Below are positions 34,640 to 44,947 of a stretch of DNA of 61,618 bases, piece by piece. This stretch comes from Nocardia amikacinitolerans NBRC 108937 (GTDB lineage Bacteria; Actinomycetota; Actinomycetes; Mycobacteriales; Mycobacteriaceae). Position numbers and translations under genes: made by a program. The notes under the pieces are model-generated. The model searched no databases. It was not told the origin of the DNA and was given only the letters and a program-made list of their open reading frames with translations. The DNA lies in contig NZ_BDAU01000052.1 in the NCBI RefSeq assembly GCF_001612615.1, positions 1 to 61,618 of the forward strand, given 5' to 3'. Positions within the stretch are counted from its first letter, which is position 1, and every line of letters starts with the position of its first letter.

Positions 34640-35575
34640 ATGCGCGCGATCGTGATACGGAAGTTCGGAGAACCCGTCGAGCCTGCCGAGATGCCGGAAC
34701 CCGAGCCGGGCGCGCAAGCGGTCAAGGTGCAGCTCGACGCCGCGGGCGTCAACCCCTTCGACCTGAAGATGGCCAAGGGCATCCTGGAAGGCAGGATGCC
34801 GCACGACTTTCCGGCGATCCTCGGCGTGGACGGTGCGGGCAGCATCGCGGCGGTAGGCCCCGGCGTCACCAAGTTCGAGATCGGCGATCGGGTGGTCGGC
34901 AAGTTCCTCGTCCCGCCCGCCGGGCACGGCAGCTTCGCCGAGTTCTCGGTGCTCCCGGAGGACGCGACGCTGGTGCCCATCCCGGAATCGGTCACCACGA
35001 TGGCGGCCGCCGCGCTGCCGACCGCGGGCGTCACGGCGCAGGACCTGGTCGACGCGGCCCAGATACGGCCCGGCCAGAAGGTGCTGATCGTCGGCGCCAC
35101 CGGCGGTGTCGGATCGTTCCTCGTGCAGCTGGCCAATATGGCGGGCGCGCACGTCATCGCGACGGCGCGCGGCGACGCGGCCGACCAGATGGCCAGGCTT
35201 GGCGCGGCGGAGACGGTGGACTACACCCGCGCGTCCGTCGCCGATTCGGTGCGGTCGACCGAACCCGGCGGCATCGACGTGCTCTTCGATCTGGTCAGCC
35301 CGCCCGAGGCGCTCGCGCCGCTGACCGAACTCGTGCGCGCGGGCGGCGCCGTCTACACCACCGTCTTCTCGGCCGACGAGGCCGCGCTGCGTGAGCGCGG
35401 GCTACGCGGCGGGAACTTCGAGTCCAAGGGCCGGGCGCCGGAACTGACCCGGCTGCTCGATCGCGTCGCGGCGGGCGACGTGGTGGTGCCAATCGACGCG
35501 ACCGTCCCGCTGGAGGAAGCGCCCGCCGTGCTCGGCGCGACGGGCGCGCGCGGCAAGACCGTCCTGGCCATCTGA
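34640..35575 (+). CDS. Zinc-independent MDR-family NADPH oxidoreductase (quinone reductase-like)
   Basis: This 311-residue medium-chain reductase has an N-terminal GroES-like domain (FGEPVEPAEMPEPEPGAQAV, GVNPFDLKMAKG) and a Rossmann domain with GATGGVGSFLVQLA (about 152-165). The zinc ligands of alcohol dehydrogenases are absent, so it belongs to the quinone/enone reductase branch that uses NADPH. The substrate is unknown. It is divergent from clpB and lies nine bases before the next gene, so the two are probably one operon. The roughly 290-base gap to clpB is otherwise gene-free. Confidence 0.9.
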   Translation: MRAIVIRKFGEPVEPAEMPEPEPGAQAVKVQLDAAGVNPFDLKMAKGILEGRMPHDFPAILGVDGAGSIAAVGPGVTKFEIGDRVVGKFLVPPAGHGSFAEFSVLPEDATLVPIPESVTTMAAAALPTAGVTAQDLVDAAQIRPGQKVLIVGATGGVGSFLVQLANMAGAHVIATARGDAADQMARLGAAETVDYTRASVADSVRSTEPGGIDVLFDLVSPPEALAPLTELVRAGGAVYTTVFSADEAALRERGLRGGNFESKGRAPELTRLLDRVAAGDVVVPIDATVPLEEAPAVLGATGARGKTVLAI

Positions 35576-35583
35576 GCCGCGAA

Positions 35584-36471
35584 ATGAGCGCTCGCCTGGT
35601 CGAATTCGGCCTCTTCCTGATCCCCGACGCCGACGACTACCGCCAGCTCACCGAGCTGGCGGCCTACGCCGAATCCGCCGGGCTCGACCTCATCGGCATC
35701 CAAGACCACCCTTACCAGCGCCGCTTCCTCGACACCTGGACCCTGATCACCGCGCTCGCCGTGCACACCGAACGGATCACCTTCTTCCCCGACGTCGCGA
35801 ACCTGCCGCTGCGCAACCCCGCGGTGCTCGCCAAATCCGTTGCCTCCCTGGACATCATGACCGGCGGACGGATTCAGCTCGGGCTCGGAGCCGGCGCGTT
35901 CTGGGACGCCATCGCGGCCATGGGCGGTGAGCGGCTGAGCAAGGGCGAGGCGGTGCGGGCGCTGGCCGAGGCGATCCACGTCATCCGCGCGATGTGGAGC
36001 GACGAGCGCGCGGTCCGGGTGCCCGGTGCGTTCCACCGACTCACGGGTGCGCACCCCGGCCCGCGTCCACGGCACGATCCCGGCATCTGGCTCGGCGCGA
36101 TGGGACCGCGCATGCTGACCTTGACCGGCACGCTCGCCGACGGCTGGCTGCCCTCGGCCGCCTGGGCGCCGCCCGAGTTCCTCACCGAGGCGGGCAAGCG
36201 GATCGACGACGCGGCGGTGGGCGCGGGCCGGAACCCACACGCGATCCGCCGTGTCTACAACGTCTCGGGCACCATCACCGACAACGGCGTCGACCACGGC
36301 TTCCTGGAGGGTCCGGCGAGCCGGTGGGTGGACGATCTGACCGCGCTGCACGCCGAGCAACGCATCGACGGCTTCGTCTTCTGGCCCACCGAGGGCGACC
36401 CGACCGAACAGATCCGCCGCTACGCGGAGCAGGTAGCCCCCGCCGTTCGCGCAGCCGTTGCGGGGACCTAG
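35584..36471 (+). CDS. LLM-class flavin-dependent oxidoreductase
   Basis: This 295-residue protein has a luciferase-like TIM barrel: EFGLFLIPDADDYRQLTELA at the start, IGIQDHPYQRRFLDTW (the first substrate/flavin loop), LDIMTGGRIQLGLGAG and GPRPRHDPGIWLGAMGPRML. In actinobacteria such enzymes use F420 or FMN; the cofactor cannot be assigned from sequence alone. It follows the MDR reductase at nine bases. The pair may detoxify or reduce a shared aldehyde/enone-type substrate, but this is inference. Confidence 0.9.
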   Translation: MSARLVEFGLFLIPDADDYRQLTELAAYAESAGLDLIGIQDHPYQRRFLDTWTLITALAVHTERITFFPDVANLPLRNPAVLAKSVASLDIMTGGRIQLGLGAGAFWDAIAAMGGERLSKGEAVRALAEAIHVIRAMWSDERAVRVPGAFHRLTGAHPGPRPRHDPGIWLGAMGPRMLTLTGTLADGWLPSAAWAPPEFLTEAGKRIDDAAVGAGRNPHAIRRVYNVSGTITDNGVDHGFLEGPASRWVDDLTALHAEQRIDGFVFWPTEGDPTEQIRRYAEQVAPAVRAAVAGT

Positions 36472-36787
36472 GCCTACTACCTCGTCACATCCGGTCGTCG
36501 CACTCGCCAAGCTTGGTTATTCTGGTCGGTGGCCCAACGATGGGGCCGAGCGCAGCGAGGCAGCAGCGGGCGCGTGAGCGCCGCGAGAGCAGGCCGGGCC
36601 GACATCCCGAGCTGCCGACTTAGCCGAGGGATAACTCGGAGCGGTCGAGAGCAAGCTGCGCATACCCACACGACCATGGACTTTTCGGGGATACTTGTAC
36701 CCCGAAGGACCGCCGGTTACGGCCAGTCCCTGCGCAGCAGTCGATAGCGGATGCGCAGCTACAAGCGGGAAGGAAGGGAATCTCGTC
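36472..36787. other. Intergenic leader of the flavohemoglobin operon
   Basis: No gene is supported in this region of about 316 bases. It includes the inverted repeat CCGAG-ggataa-CTCGG near 36620 and a stronger palindrome at 36684-36706, annotated separately. The promoter of the flavohemoglobin-reductase operon should be here. Confidence 0.6.
36684..36706. promoter_or_regulatory. 23-bp inverted repeat upstream of flavohemoglobin operon
   Basis: The arms TTCGGGG and CCCCGAA are perfect and separated by nine bases (ATACTTGTA). It lies 82 bases upstream of the GTG start. Size and position fit a repressor operator for a redox or nitric-oxide sensor. A leader hairpin is the alternative. Confidence 0.5.
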
Positions 36788-37945
36788 GTGGATGCGCGTT
36801 CGGCAGCGCTGGTCCGCGCCAATTTCCGTTCGGTGAGCGAGTCACCGGGCGGACCCGAGCGGTTGATCAGTGCGTTCTATGGTCATCTGTTCGCCGAGAA
36901 CCCGCGTTTGCGCGAGCTGTTCCCGCCCGCGATGGACATGCAACCGAAGCGGCTGGCCACGGCCATCCAGTTCGTGCTCGACCACCTGGAGGATTGGGAC
37001 CGCGCGCAGAAGTTTCTCGAGCAGCTGGCGCGCGACCATCGGAAATACGGCGTCGAGGCCGCACACTACGACCAGGCGGGCCGCGCGCTGCTCGCCGCGT
37101 TCCGCGTGTACAACGGCGCGATGTGGAACCGTCAGCTCGAAGAGGGCTGGCGCGACATCACCATCCTGATCTCGGCGTCGATGGCCATCGGCGCCAACTC
37201 CGACAAGTCCCAGCCGTACTGGGAGGCGACGGTGGTCGGCCACCGCAGGGTGCTCGAAGACCTGGCCATCGTGCGTTTGCAGTCGGATTCGCCCGTGCCC
37301 TACCAGGCCGGGCAGTACGTGCCCGTCGCCGTGCCGCAGCGGCCGAAGATGTGGCGCTACTTCTCACCGGCGATCCCGTCGAATCCCTACGGCGAGATCG
37401 AATTTCACGTGCGCAAGATCCGCGGCGGCTGGGTGAGCCCGGCCATCGTCAACGAGACGCAGGTGGGCGATCGCTGGCTGATCGGCGGCCCGCTCGGCGG
37501 CCTGCACGTCGACCGCGACGCCGGGCGCGACGTGCTGCTGATCGGCGCGGGCACCGGCATCGCCCCGCTGCGCGCCCAGCTCATCGAGATGAGCCAGCGC
37601 GGTATCAACCCGCGCGTGCACTTCTTCATCGGCGGCCGCTACCCGTGCGATCTCTACGACGTGGAGAACATGTGGCAGCTCTCGCAGAGCAATCCGTGGC
37701 TCACCATCGTCCCGGTCTGCGAGCAGAAGACCAACCCGTGGTGGTACCCGCACCCCGCCGCCGACGCGCCCTACGGCATGCACCGCACGCTGGTCGGCAA
37801 TCTGGGCGCGGTGGTGGCCAGCTTCGGCGCATGGGCCGACCGTCAGATCCAGATCGCGGGCTCGGCGCGGATGATCGCCGACACCCGCAGGGCGCTCATC
37901 GCGGTCGGGACGCCGGAGCACGTCATCAGCTGCGATCCCGTCTGA
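36788..37945 (+). CDS. Type II flavohemoglobin (Rv0385-like), copy A
   Basis: The protein is 385 residues. The N-terminal globin (1-140) has the B10 Tyr in SAFYGHLF and the proximal His in ARDHRKYGVEAAHYDQAG. The C-terminal ferredoxin-reductase-like part has an FAD domain with an unusual motif RYFSPA followed by RGGWVSPAIV, and an NAD(P)H domain with GAGTGIAPLRAQ. Type I flavohemoglobins dioxygenate nitric oxide. Type II members from mycobacteria are reported to differ in FAD-site residues and activity, so NO dioxygenase activity should not be assumed. The GTG at 36788 keeps only the globin. A separate reductase gene follows at 41 bases and a second flavohemoglobin converges from the right. 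Confidence 0.88.
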   Translation: MDARSAALVRANFRSVSESPGGPERLISAFYGHLFAENPRLRELFPPAMDMQPKRLATAIQFVLDHLEDWDRAQKFLEQLARDHRKYGVEAAHYDQAGRALLAAFRVYNGAMWNRQLEEGWRDITILISASMAIGANSDKSQPYWEATVVGHRRVLEDLAIVRLQSDSPVPYQAGQYVPVAVPQRPKMWRYFSPAIPSNPYGEIEFHVRKIRGGWVSPAIVNETQVGDRWLIGGPLGGLHVDRDAGRDVLLIGAGTGIAPLRAQLIEMSQRGINPRVHFFIGGRYPCDLYDVENMWQLSQSNPWLTIVPVCEQKTNPWWYPHPAADAPYGMHRTLVGNLGAVVASFGAWADRQIQIAGSARMIADTRRALIAVGTPEHVISCDPV

Positions 37946-37986
37946 TCCACCGCGGCCCGCGCCGCACAACTACAAAAGGAGTTCTC

Positions 37987-38763
37987 ATGACGGAGCCGGG
38001 CGCGCTCGGCAACGGAGTCGCGCAAGCGGAGTGGACCTCGACCGTCGTCGGCCACCACCGCTTACGCCACGACGTGGCGGTGATCCGCCTGATCGGCGAG
38101 TTCGTGCCGTTCGTCGCGGGCCAATCCGTCGAGGTCAGGGTTCCGCAGCAGCCCGGAGTTCGCCGCAGGCTCTCCCCCGCGCTACCGCCCTCGCTGGACG
38201 GCAAGCTGGAGTTCCACGTGCGCACCGTGCCCGGCGGCTGGCTCAGCGGCTCGCTGGTCGCCGACACCCAGCCGGGCGACGAGTGGCGCATCGCCGCGCC
38301 ACAGGGCGCCTTCACCGTCGACCCGGAGGGCGACGAGGTGGTGATGATCGCGGGCGGCACCGGCTTGGCGCCGATGCGTTCGCAGATCCTGGAGCTGGCG
38401 CGGGTGCCGGAGCCGCCGCGCACCTACCTGTTCGTCGGCGGCACTTCCCCGCGCGACCTGTACGCCGCCGACATGCTCTACCTGCTCGCCGAGGAGTTGG
38501 ACTGGCTCACCGTCGTGCCGGTGGTGGAGAGCCTGGAGGACCCGAACTGGGAAGACGAGTGGTACGAGCAGACGCGCGTCGACATCGGCTTCCCCGCGGA
38601 CGAACTGCTCGAGGGCACCCTCGCCGACGTGATCGCCTCACACGGCGCCTTCGATCACCACCAGGTGCTCGTCTGCGGTTCCCCCGCGATGACGCGGGCC
38701 ACGCTGGATCGGCTGGTCGAGACCGGCACGCCCGCCGAACGCATTCAGTACGAAGGGCTTTGA
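37987..38763 (+). CDS. Globin-less ferredoxin reductase-type paralogue of the flavohemoglobins
   Basis: This 258-residue protein matches the reductase half of its two neighbours from WTSTVVGHHRLRHDVAVIRL onward. Shared marks are RRRLSPALP, EFHVRTVPGGWLSGSLV and the NAD(P)H motif AGGTGLAPMRSQI, ending near the family C-terminus (AERIQYEGL). The whole globin domain is missing and replaced by a 15-residue leader. This is not a recent truncation: it has its own ATG with AGGAG five bases upstream and normal codon use. It could supply electrons to a globin in trans, form a mixed complex with copy A, or be an independent reductase. Confidence 0.88.
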   Translation: MTEPGALGNGVAQAEWTSTVVGHHRLRHDVAVIRLIGEFVPFVAGQSVEVRVPQQPGVRRRLSPALPPSLDGKLEFHVRTVPGGWLSGSLVADTQPGDEWRIAAPQGAFTVDPEGDEVVMIAGGTGLAPMRSQILELARVPEPPRTYLFVGGTSPRDLYAADMLYLLAEELDWLTVVPVVESLEDPNWEDEWYEQTRVDIGFPADELLEGTLADVIASHGAFDHHQVLVCGSPAMTRATLDRLVETGTPAERIQYEGL

Positions 38764-38770
38764 CAGCCAT

Positions 38771-38849
38771 CGTTCCGGCGAAGGCCGGGATCCAGTCGCA
38801 GACCCGCGGATAGTCGTCACCCGCTTGGATCCCGACCTTCGCCGGAACG
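38771..38849. terminator. 24-bp inverted repeat between convergent genes (dispersed-repeat type)
   Basis: The arms at 38771-38794 and 38826-38849 are complementary over 24 bases with one mismatch and a 31-base loop. Each arm contains TTCCGGCGAAGG and GGGATCCA. It starts eight bases after one stop codon and ends six bases before the other, so it can terminate both strands. The arm sequence belongs to a class of small palindromes seen at gene ends in many bacteria, so it may be a mobile REP-like element. Confidence 0.8.
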
Positions 38850-38854
38850 ACGAC

Positions 38855-40024
38855 TCAGAACAGCGGATCGTGCCGGATGTTCTTGGTCTGGGTGCCCGCC
38901 GCCATCAGGCGGAACTTGGTGGTCTGCACCATCGAGGGCGAGCCGACGATCTGCACGTCGCGATCGGCCCACGGCCCGTAGCTGGCGACGACCTTGCCGA
39001 TCTGGCCGGTCATGCGCGGCTCGAGGCCGGGCCAAATTCGCTCGACCTCCCCGGCTTCGTAATGCCACCAGGGGTTTTCGTCGCTCTCGCTGACCGGCGT
39101 GACGGTCAGCCAGCGGTTGGCCATGGCCAGTTTGCTCAGCGTCTCCAGATCGTAGAGATCGCACGGGTGATGCCCGCCGACGAACAGGTGCACCTTCGGG
39201 TTGGTTCGCCGCAGCGCCATCTGCATGAGCTGGGCGCGCAGCGGCGCGATACCGGTGCCGCAGCCCACCATGAGCATTTTGCGTTTGGTGTTGCGCGGCA
39301 CGCCGAGTCCGCCGAGCGGCGAGCCGATCAGCCACTGATCACCCACCTGCGTCTGGCCGACGATGGCCGGGCTGACCCAGCCGCCGAGCACGCCGCGCAC
39401 GTGGAACTCGATCTCGCCGTTGGCATTCGCGGGGACGGCGGGTGAGAGGTACCGCCACATCCGCGGACGCGACGGGATCTGCACGCTCATGTATTGGCCC
39501 GCGGCGTATTGCATCGGCTGGTCGAGCTGTAATCGCACGATGGCCAGATTGCGTAGGACGAGCCGGTTCTCCAGCACTCGGCCGGACCAGACGGCGGGTG
39601 TCACCTCCTTCTCGGCGGCGCCCATCATGGTTTCGCCGATGACCGTCAGGCCCTCGTCCCAGGCCCTTTCGACCTCGTCGGTCCACATCTCGGTGCCAGC
39701 GAAGCGCCGCATCGCGGTCTTCAGCGAAGTGGCCACCGCGACGTAGTGTTCGGCTTGCACACCGTATTTGCGGTGATCGCGGCCGAGTTGGGCAAGGAAC
39801 GGCAACAGCTTGTTCGGTTCCTCGAGCCGGTCGAGCGCGTAACCGATGGCTTTGACCAGACGGTCACGCTGCGAATCCATTGCGGCGGGGAAGAAATCGC
39901 GGACCTGCGGATAGTCCGAGAACAGGATCGCGTAGAACGACCTGGCTAGTCTTTCCGGCCCCCCTTCCTCCGCAGCAACCGCCTTGAACGTCGTTCTGAT
40001 CAAAGCGACAGTCCGCGAATCCAT
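38855..40024 (-). CDS. Type II flavohemoglobin, copy B
   Basis: This 389-residue paralogue has the same order as copy A: a globin with SFYAILF (B10 Tyr) and GRDHRKYGVQAEHYVAVA (proximal His), then RYLSPAVP, GGWVSPAIV and GCGTGIAPLRAQL in the reductase part. Copies A and B agree over most of the reductase domain but differ more in the globin. The ATG at 40024 is my choice. A GTG nine bases upstream (reading Thr-Gln-Met-Asp-Ser) is also possible. It converges on the reductase gene across a strong inverted repeat. Confidence 0.88.
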   Translation of the reverse strand: MDSRTVALIRTTFKAVAAEEGGPERLARSFYAILFSDYPQVRDFFPAAMDSQRDRLVKAIGYALDRLEEPNKLLPFLAQLGRDHRKYGVQAEHYVAVATSLKTAMRRFAGTEMWTDEVERAWDEGLTVIGETMMGAAEKEVTPAVWSGRVLENRLVLRNLAIVRLQLDQPMQYAAGQYMSVQIPSRPRMWRYLSPAVPANANGEIEFHVRGVLGGWVSPAIVGQTQVGDQWLIGSPLGGLGVPRNTKRKMLMVGCGTGIAPLRAQLMQMALRRTNPKVHLFVGGHHPCDLYDLETLSKLAMANRWLTVTPVSESDENPWWHYEAGEVERIWPGLEPRMTGQIGKVVASYGPWADRDVQIVGSPSMVQTTKFRLMAAGTQTKNIRHDPLF

Positions 40025-40551
40025 TTGTGTCACAACCCCATTTCGCACTAGAACACAATGCGCGCCGGCGAGTGAGGTGCTGCGGGACACTCGACAGCAG
40101 CCGATGCCAAGGAGTGTAAGCGAGGTTAGCCAGCAACGGAATGCCACCGTCGAACATCACGCGTGTAATTCCACCAAAACAAGAATCGGAAGAGTAAAAC
40201 TCGCAAATAACAGACCGAAAGACTGCGCTAGAGCGGCTAATTCGGTCATATCTCCACCGAATTCGCGCGCCCCGCTTTGCAAGACTCGTCCAGTTGACCC
40301 GGGCCGAGCGACCCTGTGGCAACCCTTTGTGCGCCATCGAAGTTCGCGCGAGAGCAACTTCCGCGCATCCCGGCGGGCACGAAAGAAGAGAACCGCTCGG
40401 TTCGATACATCGTACGAATTCGACCGCGAAAAGACTTGCGCGCCAGCAAACTCGGGCACTTTTCAGCAAACTTGCACTGATAATCGCGCAGAGCGTCCTG
40501 CGCATTTCGCACACAGGGCGAACTACTGATCAATTGACCAGAAATAGCGAA
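40025..40551. other. AT-richer gene-poor region between flavohemoglobin B and hspR
   Basis: This stretch of about 530 bases is visibly poorer in G and C than the rest of the window (for example around 40180-40250) and shows no conserved gene. The change in composition could mark acquired DNA or a long regulatory region. One tiny leftward reading frame for a hydrophobic peptide is listed separately. Confidence 0.55.
40157..40249 (-). CDS. Possible 30-residue membrane peptide
   Basis: An ATG preceded by GGTGGAG opens a 30-codon frame reading MTELAALAQSFGLLF and then ASFTLPILVLVELHA, one hydrophobic helix. Codon third positions are poor in G and C, unlike the surrounding genes, and the Shine-Dalgarno spacing is very short (two bases). 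It may be chance. I list it because the region is otherwise empty. Confidence 0.2.
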   Translation of the reverse strand: MTELAALAQSFGLLFASFTLPILVLVELHA

Positions 40552-40590
40552 GGGCCCCGCTCCGACCGGAAAGAGTCGGCAGCGGGGCCC
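40552..40590 (-). terminator. Terminator hairpin after the dnaK operon
   Basis: The arms GGGCCCCGCT and AGCGGGGCCC enclose an inner CCGAC/GTCGG pair, giving a long stem with a small loop. It lies 15 bases beyond the hspR stop codon and should end the dnaK-grpE-dnaJ-hspR transcript. Confidence 0.85.
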
Positions 40591-40604
40591 GAGAACCCTT
40601 CGCC

Positions 40605-41003
40605 TCAGCGCTTGTTGCGTGGCTTCCACACCACAAGCGCCGTACTGCGCTGCGGCGGAGAGAGATCCGGACGGTAGCCCGCCCGCAGCCGCTCCAGCTC
40701 CGCACGCGTCTGGGCGAGTTGCTCGCGCAATTCCTCGACCTGATTGGTCAATTCGATGATGCGTTTGATGCCCGCCAGGTTCACGCCCTCGTCTTGGGAC
40801 AGCCGCTGCACTTCGCGCAGCAGCTCGACGTCCCGCGCCGAGTAACGTCGCCCGCCACCCGAAGTGCGTTGCGGCGTCACAAGTCCAAGGCGGTCATAGG
40901 TACGCAGGGTCTGCGCGTGCATGCCCGCCAGCTGTGCCGCGACCGAGATCATGAAGAACTCGGTTCGCGACCCACCGGACGCTTTCTTCGGATCAGTGGA
41001 CAT
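40605..41003 (-). CDS. hspR: Heat-shock repressor HspR (MerR family)
   Basis: HspR represses the dnaK and clpB operons by binding HAIR sites, with DnaK as co-repressor. The 132-residue protein has a MerR-type winged helix (FMISVAAQLAGMHAQTLRTY, LGLVTPQRTSGGGRRYSARD) and a C-terminal coiled coil (ELTNQVEELREQLAQTRAEL). The ATG overlaps the dnaJ stop by one base (TGATG), which fixes the start. As the last gene of the operon it gives negative feedback. HAIR sites are visible upstream of dnaK and clpB. Confidence 0.96.
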   Translation of the reverse strand: MSTDPKKASGGSRTEFFMISVAAQLAGMHAQTLRTYDRLGLVTPQRTSGGGRRYSARDVELLREVQRLSQDEGVNLAGIKRIIELTNQVEELREQLAQTRAELERLRAGYRPDLSPPQRSTALVVWKPRNKR

Positions 41004-42160
41004 CACGCACCTGCCCATCCCGCACGAGGATCGAATCCGCTGGACTTCTCCGCCTCCTGGTAGCGCTTCAGCGCGTCGACGGCATCGCTGTCCAGTTTCT
41101 GCGGCACCGCGACCTTGACGGTGACCAGCAGGTCACCGGCGCCGCCGCCGCGCTTGGGAACGCCGCGGCCGCGCACCCGCAGGATCCGGCCGTCGGCGGT
41201 GCCCGGCGGCACCTTGACGCCGACGCGCCCTTCCAACGTGGGCACGGAAACCGTTGTGCCGAGCACCAACTCAGCGTAACTGACCGGCAGCACCAGAGTC
41301 AGGTCGTCGCCGTTGCGGCCGAAGACCTTGTCCTGGCTGACGTGCACGGTGACATACAGGTCGCCCGAAGGCGCACCGCGCAGTCCCGCCTCACCCTGTC
41401 CGGTCAACCGGATCCGCTGGCCGTCGCTGACGCCGGGCGGAATCCGCACCGTGATGGTGCGGGTGCGGTTCTGGATGCCGTTGCCGTGGCAGTCGGCGCA
41501 CGGGTCGTCGATGATCGAGCCGGAACCCCGGCACTCGTCGCACGGCTCGCTGAAGCCGAACGCACCCTGGTTGCGGCTGACCACACCGGTGCCGTTGCAG
41601 ATGGGGCAGACCCGGGGACTTGTCCCCGGCTTCGCGCCGCTGCCGTGACACGTGGTGCACGGCGACGGACTCGTCATCCGCAGCGGAACGGTGACGCCCT
41701 GCGCGGCCTCACGGAAACCGAGGGTCGTCTCGGTCTCCACGTCGGCGCCGCGCCGCGGGCGGCTCGCGGTGCGCGAACCGCCCCGGTTGAACAAGCCACC
41801 GAGCAGGTCGCCGAGTCCGCCGTCGCCCGTGGTCGCGCCGCCGAAGATGTCGCCGATGTTGAAGTCCTGCGAGAAACCGCCCCCGCCACCGGGTGTGAAC
41901 CCGCCGCGCGGATAACCGCCGCCCGCGAAGAGCTTTCGCGTGTCGTCGTACTCTTTGCGCTTGGCCGGATCCGACAGCACGGCGTGCGCCTCGCTGACGG
42001 CCTTGAAGCGCTCCTCGGCCTTGGTGTCACCCGGATTGGCGTCCGGATGCAGGTCGCGGGCGAGCTTGCGGTAGGCCTTCTTGACCTCGTCCTGCGAAGC
42101 GCTGGAGGAGATACCCAGCTCCTTGTAGAAGTCCTTTTCGATCCACTCCCGTTGGCTCAC
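41003..42160 (-). CDS. dnaJ: Chaperone DnaJ
   Basis: DnaJ delivers unfolded proteins to DnaK and stimulates its ATPase. The 385-residue protein has a J domain with HPD at residues 38-40, a Gly/Phe-rich segment, four zinc-finger repeats (CTTCHGSG, CPICNGTG, CDECRGSG, CADCHGNG) and two beta-barrel substrate domains. It corresponds to the hspR-linked DnaJ1 type. It overlaps hspR by one base and lies 24 bases after grpE. Confidence 0.97.
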   Translation of the reverse strand: MSQREWIEKDFYKELGISSSASQDEVKKAYRKLARDLHPDANPGDTKAEERFKAVSEAHAVLSDPAKRKEYDDTRKLFAGGGYPRGGFTPGGGGGFSQDFNIGDIFGGATTGDGGLGDLLGGLFNRGGSRTASRPRRGADVETETTLGFREAAQGVTVPLRMTSPSPCTTCHGSGAKPGTSPRVCPICNGTGVVSRNQGAFGFSEPCDECRGSGSIIDDPCADCHGNGIQNRTRTITVRIPPGVSDGQRIRLTGQGEAGLRGAPSGDLYVTVHVSQDKVFGRNGDDLTLVLPVSYAELVLGTTVSVPTLEGRVGVKVPPGTADGRILRVRGRGVPKRGGGAGDLLVTVKVAVPQKLDSDAVDALKRYQEAEKSSGFDPRAGWAGA

Positions 42161-42184
42161 CGAGTATCTCCTCCTTTCGCAGTG

Positions 42185-42843
42185 TTAATTGTCGTCCGCA
42201 TTGGCATCTACATCCGATGCCTCGTTCGCGGCCAGATCGGCCACGCCATCGGTTACCCCGACGAGCGCGTGCCGAAGCACCCGATCGCCGAACCGATAGC
42301 CCTTGCGCATCACGACACCGAGCACCGGATCCGCGCCGGAACCCTCGTGCTGCACGGCCTCGTGCAGAGTCGGGTCGAAGGGCTCGCCCTCCGCGCCGAA
42401 CTCCTCGAGGCCTTGCTTGCGCAGCGCGTCGACCAGCTTGTCCGCCACCGACTTCAGCGGTCCGGACTCCAGGTCGCCGTGGGCCCGAGCGCGATCCAGA
42501 TCGTCGAGCACGCCCAGCAGTTCGGTGACGACGGCCGCCTTGGCGCCGTCGATGGCGGCCTTGCGGTCGCGCTCGACGCGGCGCCGGTAGTTGGCGTATT
42601 CCGCGGTCAGCCGCTGCAGGTCGGCGGTGCGCTCGGCCAGCTCGACACTGATCGTGTCGGCCAGCGTCTCGGCTGCCTCGGGAGTCCCGACGCCGTTGCC
42701 TTCCGCACCGTTCCCGCCCTCGGGGCCGGGCCCGGCCGCGGTGTCCGCGACCGGCTCCCGAACCTCACCGGTGGCCGGGTCGACCTTGCGCTTGTCGACG
42801 AAGGTGATCGGCTCCTGTGCCGAATCGCCCTGGTTGTCCTCGG

Positions 42844-42847
<4 letters not shown>
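42185..42847 (-). CDS. grpE: Nucleotide exchange factor GrpE
   Basis: GrpE releases ADP from DnaK. The 220-residue protein has an acidic, disordered N-terminus (about 1-75), a long dimerising helix (ELAERTADLQRLTAEYANYR, about 80-130) and the beta domain with LHEAVQHEGSGADPVLGVVM and LRHALVGVTDG. The start overlaps the dnaK stop by four bases, so translation is coupled. The acidic C-terminal tail (ASDVDANADDN) is typical of actinobacteria. Confidence 0.96.
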
Positions 42848-44691
<1,844 letters not shown>

Positions 44692-44873
44692 GTTGTTTCC
44701 TCCTGATTGACGTTCTTGCTTGTGTCGGTGCCGGGCGAGTCCGGCCCGCCCTACGGCGTGTCTTGCGACCGCCGCGAGACCTCGCCCCTAGCACCTCACG
44801 GAGCACGGTCCCAGCAACGCTGAGCGTGGTCGGCTCAATCCTGCACCCGATCCACACCGGGCGTCAACTCAAA

Positions 44874-44894
44874 CTTGAGTCCGACGCGCTCAAC
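44874..44894. promoter_or_regulatory. HAIR element (HspR operator) upstream of dnaK
   Basis: CTTGAGT-N7-GCTCAAC matches the HspR consensus CTTGAGT-N7-ACTCAAG with a perfect left arm and two mismatches in the right arm. Extra half-sites flank it: ACTCAA just to the left (about 44867) and GCTCAAC again at about 44906. The cluster of half-sites suggests cooperative binding, as at other dnaK promoters. Confidence 0.85.
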
Positions 44895-44947
44895 GTCGTC
44901 GACAAGCTCAACCTCCGACCTGCGCGACCTATTCCCGAATCTTTAAA

